From: Halobacillus yeomjeoni
GTDB lineage: Bacteria > Bacillota > Bacilli > Bacillales > Halobacillaceae
Assembly: GCF_020171525.1 (NCBI RefSeq)
Contig: NZ_JAIVAI010000005.1
Span: 1 to 64,000, forward strand
Length of the DNA: 64,000 nt
Reading direction: 5' to 3'
Every line of letters starts with the position of its first letter. Position 1 is the stretch's first letter. Made by a program: the position numbers and the translations under genes. Below the pieces are notes generated by a model that saw nothing but the letters and a program-made list of their open reading frames with translations, had not been told where the DNA came from and searched no databases. This document shows, one piece after another, positions 25,618 through 34,616 of this stretch.

Positions 25618-26337
25618 GTGTCTAAGCGAAAAAAATTGCCACCTGTCGATGCTGCAACTGAATTTGTAAAGAAGCACCACCCGGATTGTCAGGCGGCGCT
25701 TTTAGCAGGTAGTGTAATACGAAGAGAAAGTACCGAGACATCGGACCTTGACATAGTCATCTTTGATGAGCGGTTTAAGACCTCGTATAGAGAGTCTCTA
25801 GTAGAATTCGGCTGGCCGATAGAAGTGTTCGTACATAACTCAACCTCGTATACTAAATTTTTCAATGAAGATAAGGAGCGTGCCCGCCCGTCAATGCCGC
25901 GAATGGTAATGGAAGGTAAAATCCTGAAAGGGGAGTCATTCTTAGCGCCAATAAAAAAAGAAGCGGAAGAACTGATAAAAGAAGGACCGAAGAGATGGTC
26001 TGAAGAAGAAATAAAAATGAAAAGATACTTCATAACGGATGCCCTGGATGATTTTATAGGCTGTAAAAACAGAGCTGAAGGGTTATTTATAGCCAGTTCT
26101 TTAATGTCACTTGCATGTGAATTCGTCTTACGTACGAACAACCAATGGGTCGGATCTTCTAAATGGATGATGCGTACTTTGAAAGAATATGATTCAAGAT
26201 TTGCTAATCATTTCATCCAGACATTTGAAAGTTATTACAAACTGAATGATAAAGAAAAAATCATCACATTAGTGGATCGAGTGTTAGAACCTTATGGTGG
26301 TCGGTTATTCGATGGTTTTTCTATAGGAAAAGAATGA
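25618..26337 (+). CDS. Nucleotidyltransferase-domain protein
   Basis: A 239-aa protein with the polymerase-beta nucleotidyltransferase motif LLAGSVIRRESTETSDLDIV. The GS pair and the D-x-D (LDIVIFD) would bind Mg-NTP. The C-terminal helical part resembles minor aminoglycoside nucleotidyltransferase-type proteins. Substrate is unknown, and antibiotic modification should not be assumed. I prefer the GTG at 25618, which has a GAGGAG site seven bases upstream. An ATG at 25603 lacks one. Its stop overlaps the start of the next gene by four bases, so the two are co-translated. Confidence 0.72.
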   Translation: MSKRKKLPPVDAATEFVKKHHPDCQAALLAGSVIRRESTETSDLDIVIFDERFKTSYRESLVEFGWPIEVFVHNSTSYTKFFNEDKERARPSMPRMVMEGKILKGESFLAPIKKEAEELIKEGPKRWSEEEIKMKRYFITDALDDFIGCKNRAEGLFIASSLMSLACEFVLRTNNQWVGSSKWMMRTLKEYDSRFANHFIQTFESYYKLNDKEKIITLVDRVLEPYGGRLFDGFSIGKE

Positions 26338-26924
26338 TTCCGGGGGTGGGGGTAAAAGTGAAAAGAATCATGGTCGTCGGTATTTCTGCAGGAGTAGGAA
26401 AGTCCACTTTTGCAAAAGAACTGGGGGAATTGTTGAACATTGATGTTTACCATTTGGACCGCTTCTTTTGGAAACCAGGGTGGAATCAAGCTTCTTTAGA
26501 AGAATTTTCTCAAAGACAAAAAGAAGTTGCCGTAGAAGAAAATTGGATCATAGAAGGGAATTATAGAACGACTATTGATATACGAATCCGACGTGCAGAT
26601 ACCCTTATCTACTTGGAACTTCCTTTGCTGACTTGTTTATATCGAGTCTTCAAACGCTGGTGGAATAATAGAGGAGGGACACGCTGGGATCTTGGGGAAG
26701 GGTGTGAAGAAAAGTTAGACTTTGACTTTTTAAAATTTATCATCACGACTTATTACCCGAGAAAGAAAAAGATGCGGAAACTCATGGACGAATTTCAAGA
26801 AGGAGAATCTGAAAGAAAAGTGATTGTTTTGAAAGATAAGAAAGAGATACATAGCTTTTTGGAAAGGGTTCGATTGCAGAGTGATGACGAAGAGTATGCA
26901 GGGAATGAGGTTCGGTCAAAATGA
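26334..26924 (+). CDS. P-loop NTPase, DNA topology modulation (FlaR/AAA_17)-like
   Basis: A 196-aa small kinase-like protein. The Walker A motif is GISAGVGKSTFAKEL. It continues DVYHLDRFFWKPGW, the HLD(x)2(F/Y)W pattern of the topology-modulation/FlaR family, then WIIEGNYRTT. It resembles shikimate and adenylate kinases; the substrate is unknown. The ATG overlaps the previous stop by four bases and has AGGAAAAGA ahead of it. A GTG at 26358 behind GGGGGTGGGGG is an alternative start. Confidence 0.75.
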   Translation: MIPGVGVKVKRIMVVGISAGVGKSTFAKELGELLNIDVYHLDRFFWKPGWNQASLEEFSQRQKEVAVEENWIIEGNYRTTIDIRIRRADTLIYLELPLLTCLYRVFKRWWNNRGGTRWDLGEGCEEKLDFDFLKFIITTYYPRKKKMRKLMDEFQEGESERKVIVLKDKKEIHSFLERVRLQSDDEEYAGNEVRSK

Positions 26925-26981
26925 AAAGCACAAGTTGTTTTTTTAGAGTTCTTACGCTTCATGAATTATAATGGATATATA

Positions 26982-26999
26982 ATGTGAAATAGTTCACAA
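26982..26999 (+). promoter_or_regulatory. Rex operator ahead of cydDC
   Basis: ATGTGAAATAGTTCACAA differs in only one base from the consensus TTGTGAA-N4-TTCACAA. It overlaps a TATAAT at 26978-26983 and sits 31 bp before cydD. The redox-sensing repressor Rex would release it when NADH/NAD rises under low oxygen. Confidence 0.85.
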
Positions 27000-27030
27000 T
27001 TGATCTTGGATACAAGGAGTTTTTATAGAG

Positions 27031-28761
27031 ATGAAGCACCTCAGCAAAATAGCTTTTGAAGAGAAGAAGAAAATTTGGATATTAGTGCTTACTTCTGTAT
27101 TCATCGCACTGACGATTGTCGGTCAAGCCTACTTTTTTGTAGCAGTCGTCGATCGAATCTTTCTGCAGGGGGGATCATTCGAAAGCGTCCTCCCACTATT
27201 GGCAGGATTACTGCTCGTTTTAATGGGAAGGTCACTGTTCACATGGCTGAATGGTCACACGGGAGTTAAGTTAGCTTCTCATGCGAAACAGCATTTCCGA
27301 AAAAGATTGATTCGTAAATATGCCGAAAATCCCGTTTTATCTTCCTTGAAGGGCCAATCCGGACGTAAAGTAAGTGTCCTTATGGATGCTGTGGATGAAG
27401 TCGATGGTTACTACAGCCGTTATATACCGCAAATGATTCAAACAGCTATTATTCCTATTATTATCCTGGTGGTCGTGTTTACACAGCACATCTATTCCGG
27501 GTTGATCATGATTGTTACGGCCCCATTCATCCCATTCTTCATGGCAATTGTAGGGGTAATGACAAAAAAGAAATCAGAAGAGCAAATGGAACAGTTGTCG
27601 GCTTTTTCCGGGAAGTTTTTAGATACGTTGCAAGGGCTTCTGACATTGAAGTTGTTCGGTCGTTCAAAACGACAGAAAGACGACATAGAATCGAGTAGTA
27701 TAGGTTTTCGTGATGCTACGATGGAAGTCCTTAAAGTCGCTTTTATTTCCTCCTTGATGCTCGAGTTCATTTCTATGTTAAGCATCGGAATCATCGCATT
27801 GGAAATCGCTATTCGACTGGTCGTTTATGAAAGTATTGGTTTTTTCCCGGCATTTTTCATCTTGATATTGGCCCCTGAATTTTATTTGACTCTAAAAGAG
27901 TTCGGCAGTGCTTTTCATACGGGGCGCGGAAGTAGTGGGGCCGCAAATCAACTGATGGAAGAGTTGGAAGGTGACGCCAATAAGGTGGAGTGGGGGGAAG
28001 CATTAATAGAAAATAAAGAAGCTCCTCCACAAATCAACCTGGACAAGGTCAGATTCAGCTATGGAAATAAGTTTGCTATCAAAAGCATCACCGCTTCTAT
28101 TCCACCGTATTCTCAAGCAGCTATCATTGGGCGAAGTGGTGCAGGAAAGTCTACGTTGCTTCATCTGATAGCTGGGATCATCAAGCCGGGGGAAGGGAAG
28201 ATTGAGGTGCAGGGAAGAAACTTATTCTCTTACCATGAAAAAGAATGGTTCGATCAAATCGGGTATATTTCTCAAGATCCGTATATCTTTTCAGGTACAA
28301 TCGCTGACAATATAGCTATTGGGGCAACGGTTACCTATACAGACGAAGAGATTGAACGAGCCGCAGAAAAAGCCGGCCTGGCTTCGTTGATCGATACATT
28401 TGAAGAGGGTATTCATACGTTTGTAGGTGAAGGAGGAAGAGGATTGTCAGGAGGGGAAAAACAAAGACTGGCAATTGCGAGAGTGTTCTTGAAAAATCCT
28501 TCTGTCATCTTATTCGACGAACCTACCACAGGGCTTGATTTAAAAACGGAACAAGTTTTACAAGATTCCTTGGAAAAGTTATCTGAAAGCGCAACAATCA
28601 TCACAGTAGCTCACCGATTGCACACGATCAAGAAAGCCGATCGTATCTTCTTAATTGATAAAGGAGAACTGATCGCTTCTGGAACTCATGAGGAATTGTT
28701 GAAGCAAGCCCAGGAATATAGGGATATGGTGAACGTGCAGCAAGGAGGCAATTCAGCATGA
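27031..28761 (+). CDS. cydD: Heterodimeric ABC exporter subunit CydD
   Basis: A 576-aa ABC half-transporter: six N-terminal transmembrane helices (to about residue 310), then an ATPase domain. That domain has Walker A GRSGAGKSTLLH, Q-loop ISQDPYIFSG, signature LSGGEKQR, Walker B VILFDEPT and switch histidine TVAHR. With CydC it exports glutathione/cysteine-type thiols or heme, which assembly of cytochrome bd requires. The start has an AAGGAG site. It overlaps cydC by four bases. A Rex box lies just upstream. cydA and cydB lie 32 kb away at the window end, unlike the single cydABCD operon of B. subtilis. Confidence 0.93.
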   Translation: MKHLSKIAFEEKKKIWILVLTSVFIALTIVGQAYFFVAVVDRIFLQGGSFESVLPLLAGLLLVLMGRSLFTWLNGHTGVKLASHAKQHFRKRLIRKYAENPVLSSLKGQSGRKVSVLMDAVDEVDGYYSRYIPQMIQTAIIPIIILVVVFTQHIYSGLIMIVTAPFIPFFMAIVGVMTKKKSEEQMEQLSAFSGKFLDTLQGLLTLKLFGRSKRQKDDIESSSIGFRDATMEVLKVAFISSLMLEFISMLSIGIIALEIAIRLVVYESIGFFPAFFILILAPEFYLTLKEFGSAFHTGRGSSGAANQLMEELEGDANKVEWGEALIENKEAPPQINLDKVRFSYGNKFAIKSITASIPPYSQAAIIGRSGAGKSTLLHLIAGIIKPGEGKIEVQGRNLFSYHEKEWFDQIGYISQDPYIFSGTIADNIAIGATVTYTDEEIERAAEKAGLASLIDTFEEGIHTFVGEGGRGLSGGEKQRLAIARVFLKNPSVILFDEPTTGLDLKTEQVLQDSLEKLSESATIITVAHRLHTIKKADRIFLIDKGELIASGTHEELLKQAQEYRDMVNVQQGGNSA

Positions 28762-30467
28762 AAGAATTGAAAGAAGTCATAAAGATCGTTCTACAGGAAA
28801 AAAAGGACGTATGGTTATCTGTTTTGTTCGGTTTCTTAGCTGGAATTTCTGCTGTAGGATTATTTGCTTCCAGTGGATATCTGATTTCGCGCGCAGCGCT
28901 TCTCCCGCCTTTGTACGCTTTGACGGTATTGATTGCATTCCTGAAACTGTTTGGCTTCATACGTGCGCTGGGAAGGTATGCAGAGCGTTACTATTCCCAC
29001 AGAGCTACATTTACGATGCTGAGCAAGATCCGTGTCACTTTTTATGAAAGGTTGGAACCTTACGCAACAAAGGTTCTTCATAAGTATCGGAGCGGGGATC
29101 TGCTTTCAAGAATCGTAGGAGATGTGGAAAGTCTGCAGAACTTCTTTCTGAGAGTCTTCTACCCACCCATCGTCATGATTGTCATTTTTCTATCAACCAT
29201 TGCTTTTACTACGATTTTCTCTGTTTCTGTCGCTCTGATTTTGGTCATAGGGTTGATTTTGACAGGTTTTCTTATCCCCTTATGGTTCTCTTATCGTCAA
29301 AGGAAGGTCAAGCGGATGATCAGGGAATCACGTGGGTCATTATCTACAGAAGCGGCAGAGTTTTTCTATGGATTTAGAGATTTGAAGATCTACCAACAGG
29401 TGGAACAGAAGCAATCCGTTTTGGAAGAGGCTTCCGATACCTATGTCAGAGAACAGGAGGGTGAGGGGAAACAACTGGTTTACAATCACTCTGTAAATAC
29501 AATGATCACTCTGATGGTTTCCTGGCTTGTACTTGCAGCAGGGGCATTTCTTGTGAGTACCGGTCAATTGAACGGACTGTTTTTAGCCATGCTGGTCATG
29601 ATCTCTCTTACCGTGTTTGAAAATGCAACACCGATGGCCGTGCTTCCAGGTCACTTGGAGGAAAACAAGCAGGCATCGAAGCGGTTGTTTTCTATAACAG
29701 AGGAAAAAGAAATAGAGAGCAGGGAGAGAGTCCAGATCCATCAGGCACCTGGCATCACGTTGGAGAATGTCTCCTATACCTATCCGGGGGAAGAACGCTC
29801 TGCTTTAAAGGGTATTGACCTTCAAATCCCTAAAGGATCGAAGACAGCCATCATAGGAAGCAGCGGCTCAGGGAAATCCACCCTGTTTCAATTGCTGCTG
29901 CAGGCTCTTAGAGCGGATGAAGGAGAAGTGTGGTTCGATGATATTGCCGGCAGTTTGACGGAACCTGAGAGTATTTGGGAGCAAAGCCGTGTCGTACTTC
30001 AGAAAAATCATTTCTTTTACGGATCCATTCGAGACAACCTGAAAATTGCCAAAGAAGAAGCATCTGACGAAATGTTGAACACGATCTTACAAAAAGTGGG
30101 GTTGGATGCGTTTGCCTTGGAAGGAGAAGTCTTAGAAAAAGGAGAGAATCTCTCAGGAGGTGAAAAGCAGAGGCTTGCAATCGCGAGAGCCATGCTGAAA
30201 AACGGGTCTTTATGGATGCTGGATGAGCCGACTTCTTCTCTCGATGCAGTGACGGAAAAGGGTATTTACGATGAGATATTCAATCTGGCACAAAAAGACA
30301 CTTTAGTACTCATCAGTCACCGGTTGACTGGGTTGGAAAAAATGGACCAGATCGTAGTCGTAGATGAAGGGAAAATAGTTGAATCGGGTACTTTTGAACA
30401 ATTAATGGAGAAGCAAGGGTATTTTTATGAAATGAAACAAATCGAACAAAGTGTATTCAGCACGTGA
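28758..30467 (+). CDS. cydC: Heterodimeric ABC exporter subunit CydC
   Basis: A 569-aa partner of CydD. Six transmembrane helices include the CydC-type segment GFLAGISAVGLFASSGYLIS and then YAERYYSHRATFTML. The ATPase domain has Walker A GSSGSGKSTLFQ, signature LSGGEKQR, Walker B LWMLDEPTSSLD and LISHRLTGL. The start codon overlaps the end of cydD (ATGA), with AGGAGG ahead. The pair is needed for a functional bd oxidase. Confidence 0.93.
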   Translation: MKELKEVIKIVLQEKKDVWLSVLFGFLAGISAVGLFASSGYLISRAALLPPLYALTVLIAFLKLFGFIRALGRYAERYYSHRATFTMLSKIRVTFYERLEPYATKVLHKYRSGDLLSRIVGDVESLQNFFLRVFYPPIVMIVIFLSTIAFTTIFSVSVALILVIGLILTGFLIPLWFSYRQRKVKRMIRESRGSLSTEAAEFFYGFRDLKIYQQVEQKQSVLEEASDTYVREQEGEGKQLVYNHSVNTMITLMVSWLVLAAGAFLVSTGQLNGLFLAMLVMISLTVFENATPMAVLPGHLEENKQASKRLFSITEEKEIESRERVQIHQAPGITLENVSYTYPGEERSALKGIDLQIPKGSKTAIIGSSGSGKSTLFQLLLQALRADEGEVWFDDIAGSLTEPESIWEQSRVVLQKNHFFYGSIRDNLKIAKEEASDEMLNTILQKVGLDAFALEGEVLEKGENLSGGEKQRLAIARAMLKNGSLWMLDEPTSSLDAVTEKGIYDEIFNLAQKDTLVLISHRLTGLEKMDQIVVVDEGKIVESGTFEQLMEKQGYFYEMKQIEQSVFST

Positions 30468-30505
30468 ATAAAAACACCCCTCGAAGCTTTGAGAGCCTGG
30501 AGGGG
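30468..30505 (-). terminator. Terminator of the Tyr/Pro-rich protein gene (minus strand)
   Basis: On the minus strand the stem CCCCTC/GAGGGG encloses a partly paired loop and is followed by TGTTTTTATT. It lies in the convergent gap with cydC. Confidence 0.55.
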
Positions 30506-30517
30506 ACGCAATATCCA

Positions 30518-30895
30518 TCAGTAATAGTAAGGATATGGATATGGGTATGGATAATAAGGGTATGGAGTCAAGTATGGATAAAGAGCCAGGGCTGTCAAAG
30601 CTGCTAACGGTAAGACCCTGCGTCGGAATCGACGTGCTCTTCTGCGGCGTCCATATCCACCATACCCGCCATAACCATATTGTCGGTGCTCTGAAGTTTC
30701 CCCATTTTCATCCACCATGACATCTTCACTGATTAAGATCGTCACTTTGTCCTCTTTAACATCAATAATGATTCCATCTACAGAACTTCCATCTTTCAGT
30801 TGAACCATGACATGATAGTCCTTGTACTTATTGCAATTACCATGGGAGGGATTCATATACCCATTTTGTTCATGCATCATACGTTCGTCAGTCAT
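30518..30895 (-). CDS. Hypothetical protein with Sm/SH3-like core and Arg-rich, Pro-Tyr tail
   Basis: A 125-aa protein in three parts. A short N-terminus (MTDERMMHEQNG) comes first. A compact beta-barrel-like core follows (about residues 22-58), whose YHVMVQLKDGSSVDGIIIDV and KVTILISEDV read like an Sm or small SH3-like fold. A basic stretch (YGGYGRRRRARRFRRR) then leads to a tail of Pro-Tyr repeats ending in YYY. Gly/Tyr/Arg-rich tails are common in spore-coat proteins, so a coat or nucleic-acid-binding role is possible but not shown. The ATG at 30895 follows AAGGAGGTGG. An upstream TTG lies before that site. Confidence 0.65.
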   Translation of the reverse strand: MTDERMMHEQNGYMNPSHGNCNKYKDYHVMVQLKDGSSVDGIIIDVKEDKVTILISEDVMVDENGETSEHRQYGYGGYGGYGRRRRARRFRRRVLPLAALTALALYPYLTPYPYYPYPYPYPYYY

Positions 30896-31026
30896 CGATC
30901 GCCACCTCCTTACCAACCATGATATTCACCCAAGCCTCATAAGTTGCTAAAAATTTTTCACACATTCAGATTCATAGGCTTATCCGGTAATCTTTAGTAA
31001 ACTGGAAATAACACTAAGGAGAGGTG

Positions 31027-31980
31027 ATGACTTTGAAGCATAGGGAACCGATTGAGCTTGGTGAGGATATTCATTTGATCGATGGTTATGACTTGGGCTG
31101 GGAGGGGCGGACAGGTACATATGTCTTGAAATCAACAAAAACCACATTGATAGAAACCGGACCAAGCCCTTCCGTCCCGCGGGTTTTAAAAGGTCTGGAA
31201 GAGTTAGCTATACAGCCTGAAGAAGTGGAGAATATCATTTTGACCCATATTCATCTCGATCACGCAGGAGGAGCAGGCCTGCTTGTGAAAGAATGTTCCA
31301 ATGCAAAAGTATTCGTCCATGAGAGAGGTATACGGCATTTAGCCGATCCTTCAAAATTGATTAAGGGAGCGAAGATGGTTTATGGAGAAGAATTTGATGA
31401 GTTGTTTGATCCCATCCTCCCGATTCCTGAAGAAAAATTGATTTCGGTCAGGGAAGGGGAGGCATTGGATGTTGGTGGGAACCGTTCGCTGACCTTTTTG
31501 GATACTCCCGGCCATGCAAAACATCATATCGGGATATATGATTCAAAAAGTAAGGGACTGTTCATAGGAGATACAGCTGGCATTCAATATCATCAAACAG
31601 AGGACTATGGCCTTACGTTCTATTTGCCGACCACATCCCCCAATCAATTTGACCCGGATGCTATGCTGCGGTCTATCGAACGTTTCCGGAACATGGAACC
31701 AAGAAAGCTTTTCTTCGGCCATTTTGGTGAAACTGGACGTCCTGAAAAAGCTATGGAACAGGTCGAAAGCTGGATTCCTATTTTTGTTGAAACCGCTGAG
31801 AAGGCTCATGAAGAAGGAGAAGGGGTCGAGGGGGTAGCAGAAAGACTCCATCAAACCATCTCCTCCTATTTAAGGGATGAAGGGATTCCCGATGATCACA
31901 GTGTATATGAAATATTGAAAATTGACCTTGAAGTGTGCGCCATGGGACTGTTGGATTATTTGAATAAGCGTAGCAAATAG
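31027..31980 (+). CDS. MBL-fold metallo-hydrolase
   Basis: A 317-aa metallo-beta-lactamase-fold hydrolase. The zinc motif THIHLDHAGG supplies His, His, Asp, His. The later ligands lie in DTPGHAKHH, IGDTAG and GHFGETG. The long alpha-helical C-terminal part (about residues 235-317) could be a substrate lid. Similar enzymes hydrolyse thioesters, lactones or phosphoesters; the substrate is not evident. The ATG at 31027 is used (AAGGAG site), with an adjacent GTG at 31024 possible. Confidence 0.85.
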   Translation: MTLKHREPIELGEDIHLIDGYDLGWEGRTGTYVLKSTKTTLIETGPSPSVPRVLKGLEELAIQPEEVENIILTHIHLDHAGGAGLLVKECSNAKVFVHERGIRHLADPSKLIKGAKMVYGEEFDELFDPILPIPEEKLISVREGEALDVGGNRSLTFLDTPGHAKHHIGIYDSKSKGLFIGDTAGIQYHQTEDYGLTFYLPTTSPNQFDPDAMLRSIERFRNMEPRKLFFGHFGETGRPEKAMEQVESWIPIFVETAEKAHEEGEGVEGVAERLHQTISSYLRDEGIPDDHSVYEILKIDLEVCAMGLLDYLNKRSK

Positions 31981-32036
31981 GCTTACTTTGAACCTATCCC
32001 TGCCCTTCAAGAGAATAACAAGTAGGAGAGAAAAGT

Positions 32037-33749
32037 ATGATAGGGATATTAACGACCGCAGTATTATCATTTCTGCTTTATTTTTTATTGGTATTGATTG
32101 CAGCATTTAAAAATCGGATGAGAAAAAAGATGATTTGGAAGAATGCGTTGGGTTTATTCGTATTCGGTACAGTCATTATGTCTATCGTCGTTTATGTGTT
32201 CATGCCTCCGATTACAGTACCGAATATGCTTTTATTGAATGTTGTAGTAGCAGTCATTCTCGTGCCTGCCGTTTATGGAGGAGCCAGAATACCAGTCCGT
32301 TACGAAACCGCGTATCAGTCATTATCCGGAATCGTTCTGTTGGTAGTCGCTCTATCCATCATCGGTGTATTTGTTTATAGTATTTTTGCATTGGAAGATA
32401 GTTACGAATCCATTCCTAAAAGCGAGGAAGAAGAAGCCCGCCCTTTGAATGAAGAAAATACTCCGATTTCTGTCGCTCCGGAATCGGCCAGAAATAAAGT
32501 TCAAAAGGCGATGAGCGTGGTTCCGAACACGCAGTTTTATGATTTAGGCAAGCTGCAGGCTCAAAGAGTCGATGGCGAAATCGTTTATGTCGCTCCTGTT
32601 GAGTTCACAAGCTTTTGGAGGTATTTGAGAGGGAAAGAGACGGAAGGGTATTTCTCAATCCCTGCAACGAATGTGAATGCGCAGCCGGAATTCATTCAGG
32701 AGAAAATGAGATATACTAATTCAAGTTTCTTCAACCACAATGTCCAACGTGTCGTGTACAGTAAGCACCCGGATCACATTCAAAGTGGAGAAGCACAAAT
32801 TGAAATTGATGATGAAGGGAAGCCATGGTACATCCAAACCATCTATAAACCACTATTCTTTTCCAATAGACCAGACATGAAAGAAATCAAAGTGGCTGTC
32901 GTAGACCCTGTTTCAGGTTCGGTGGAAACTTATGAATCTGATGAAGCTCCTGACTTCATTGAAGGTTCAGTCAGTGGAGAACTGGCTGCACTGGAAAATG
33001 AATACTTCGGTAAATATGTCAACGGCTGGCTGAATTCTATTTTTGGCAAAAAAGATGTCAAAATCCCTAATGAATCTGGGACAGAAAGTAGTGTAACCCC
33101 GATCTTCGGTGAAGATGGAGAGATGTATTACTTCACAGATATGGCCTCTCCGAAAGAAAACATTGATTCAGCTCTAGGGTATACACTGATACACGCTCGT
33201 ACCGGAGAGCTGACTTATTATAATGGAAAACAAAACAACGGTATTATGGATAGTAAAGGTGCAAAGCAGATCGTCAATAAAGAGTTTCCAGAAAAAAGAT
33301 GGACAGGTTCCATGCCGGTTCTGTACAATATCGATGGTCATCCGACTTGGATCGTAAACGTCCTCGATCCGAACGGACTATTTAAGCGTTATGCTTATAT
33401 CAAAGCGAATGATTCCGATTTCGCTGTCTTCGGAGACACCGCAAAGCAGACGCTGAATGCTTATCGTCTGCAGCTTGCTCAAGACCCAAGCAGTATCGAA
33501 GGTGGAAGCAGTGCTGAATTGGAAGATAAAAGTGGAGTAGTCAATCGTGTGCTGGTTACATCCACGGATGAACGACAGGCGGTCCAATTCCTCTTGAAAG
33601 GGGAAACGACGATTTATACGGTCACGACAAGCAAAGCCCCGCTGGCTATATTCCTCAAGGAAGGCGATGAAGTCGACTTGAAGGCCCGCATAAGACAAAA
33701 TGGAACTGCCACTGTTGAAGAAATGAGCATAAAAGGAATCAGCGAGTAA
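32037..33749 (+). CDS. Membrane-anchored protein with large extracytoplasmic domain, unknown function
   Basis: A 570-aa protein with four N-terminal hydrophobic helices within residues 1-120 (MIGILTTAVLSFLLYFLLVL; LGLFVFGTVIMSIVVYVF; MLLLNVVVAVILVPAVYG; IVLLVVALSIIGVFVYSI). A 440-residue acidic outer domain follows. Repeated PepSY-like units are visible (KVAVVDPVSGSVETYES; GYTLIHARTGELTYYNG). The end looks like an OB-type beta domain (GVVNRVLVTSTDERQAVQFL ... VDLKARIRQNGTATVEEMS). I do not recognise a named family. The start has a TAGGAGAG site. It lies 56 bp after the MBL gene. Confidence 0.7.
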   Translation: MIGILTTAVLSFLLYFLLVLIAAFKNRMRKKMIWKNALGLFVFGTVIMSIVVYVFMPPITVPNMLLLNVVVAVILVPAVYGGARIPVRYETAYQSLSGIVLLVVALSIIGVFVYSIFALEDSYESIPKSEEEEARPLNEENTPISVAPESARNKVQKAMSVVPNTQFYDLGKLQAQRVDGEIVYVAPVEFTSFWRYLRGKETEGYFSIPATNVNAQPEFIQEKMRYTNSSFFNHNVQRVVYSKHPDHIQSGEAQIEIDDEGKPWYIQTIYKPLFFSNRPDMKEIKVAVVDPVSGSVETYESDEAPDFIEGSVSGELAALENEYFGKYVNGWLNSIFGKKDVKIPNESGTESSVTPIFGEDGEMYYFTDMASPKENIDSALGYTLIHARTGELTYYNGKQNNGIMDSKGAKQIVNKEFPEKRWTGSMPVLYNIDGHPTWIVNVLDPNGLFKRYAYIKANDSDFAVFGDTAKQTLNAYRLQLAQDPSSIEGGSSAELEDKSGVVNRVLVTSTDERQAVQFLLKGETTIYTVTTSKAPLAIFLKEGDEVDLKARIRQNGTATVEEMSIKGISE

Positions 33750-33804
33750 CAAAAAACTTGTGCTATCATAAGAATGTAAATCAATTGATTGAGGAGGATA
33801 CAAA

Positions 33805-34188
33805 ATGGCAAACGGTACATTTGCAACAGCGATTAATTGTATGGATGGGAGAGTGCAACTGCCCGTCATTCATTGGATGAAAGAAGAATATGGTGTCGAT
33901 TACATCGATATGATTACGGAGGCTGGTCCTACCCGTGTCGTTTTGAGAGGAACAGACAAAGAGAAAGAATCGATCCAATCCAAGATCGAGGTTTCGACTG
34001 AAAAACACGGATCAGAAGTCATAGCCGTGGCCGGCCACTTTGACTGTGCAGGAAATCCAGCAGACAAAGATGACAAAATTGACCAGATCAAATCTTCAGT
34101 TGAAGTCATTCAAGCGTGGAGTCCATCCAGCAAAGTCATTGGACTGTATGTGAATGAAGAATGGCAAGTGGAAGTTGTAGAGCAATAA
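33805..34188 (+). CDS. Mini beta-carbonic-anhydrase-like protein
   Basis: A 127-aa protein that keeps the zinc-site pattern of beta-carbonic anhydrases in a protein about half to two thirds the usual size. C12-x-D14-x-R16 (NCMDGR) provides the cysteine ligand and the Asp-Arg dyad. H78-x2-C81 (GHFDCAG) provides the histidine and second cysteine. The helices normally used for dimer formation are largely missing. It could hydrate CO2, or be a zinc-binding relative with another role. The ATG has a TTGAGGAGG site. Its neighbours give no clue. Confidence 0.75.
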   Translation: MANGTFATAINCMDGRVQLPVIHWMKEEYGVDYIDMITEAGPTRVVLRGTDKEKESIQSKIEVSTEKHGSEVIAVAGHFDCAGNPADKDDKIDQIKSSVEVIQAWSPSSKVIGLYVNEEWQVEVVEQ

Positions 34189-34251
34189 AGGGTTTTTCCA
34201 GCTCGATATCGAATACTTACTCGGATAAGTAAGGATAAAGGAGCGGGAGAT

Positions 34252-34482
34252 ATGGAGCAGACAAGTTGGTTTGACCTGTTGGGAAATGATGTAGATCCTA
34301 TTTACCTGGAGTTGAAGAAGTTTTCTGATGGACAAACGACTGTCCACATCCGCCCTTTTACGATTACGAAAAACCGTTATGACCTCTATGAAATTGAAAC
34401 GGAAGGCATTCATGATTGTGTCAGTACAATCGAAGAGTGTTATCAATATTTGTGCAGCTACAGTAAGGCTGTGATGTCTTAA
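34252..34482 (+). CDS. Small hypothetical protein
   Basis: A 76-aa soluble protein starting MEQTSWFDLLGNDVDPIYLE, with two strands (TTVHIRPFTI, RYDLYEIETEG) and a C-terminal helix rich in Cys and Tyr (ECYQYLCSYSKAV). No family was recognised. The ribosome binding site GGAGCGGGAG supports the ATG, and a terminator follows. It could share a transcript with the carbonic-anhydrase-like gene 63 bp upstream. Confidence 0.65.
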   Translation: MEQTSWFDLLGNDVDPIYLELKKFSDGQTTVHIRPFTITKNRYDLYEIETEGIHDCVSTIEECYQYLCSYSKAVMS

Positions 34483-34500
34483 CATGTGCGCAGGGAATGC

Positions 34501-34538
34501 AGGACGAAATCATTTATGATTTCGTCCTGTTCTTTTTT
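34501..34538 (+). terminator. Terminator after the small hypothetical gene
   Basis: A 13-bp stem AGGACGAAATCAT/ATGATTTCGTCCT is followed by GTTCTTTTTT. Confidence 0.85.
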
Positions 34539-34616
34539 AATGGATGTCTTTTTTGAGACGGGAAGAGGAATCCTGTAAAATACGGATTAGATTAATTGAG
34601 AGAAAAGGTGTGACAT

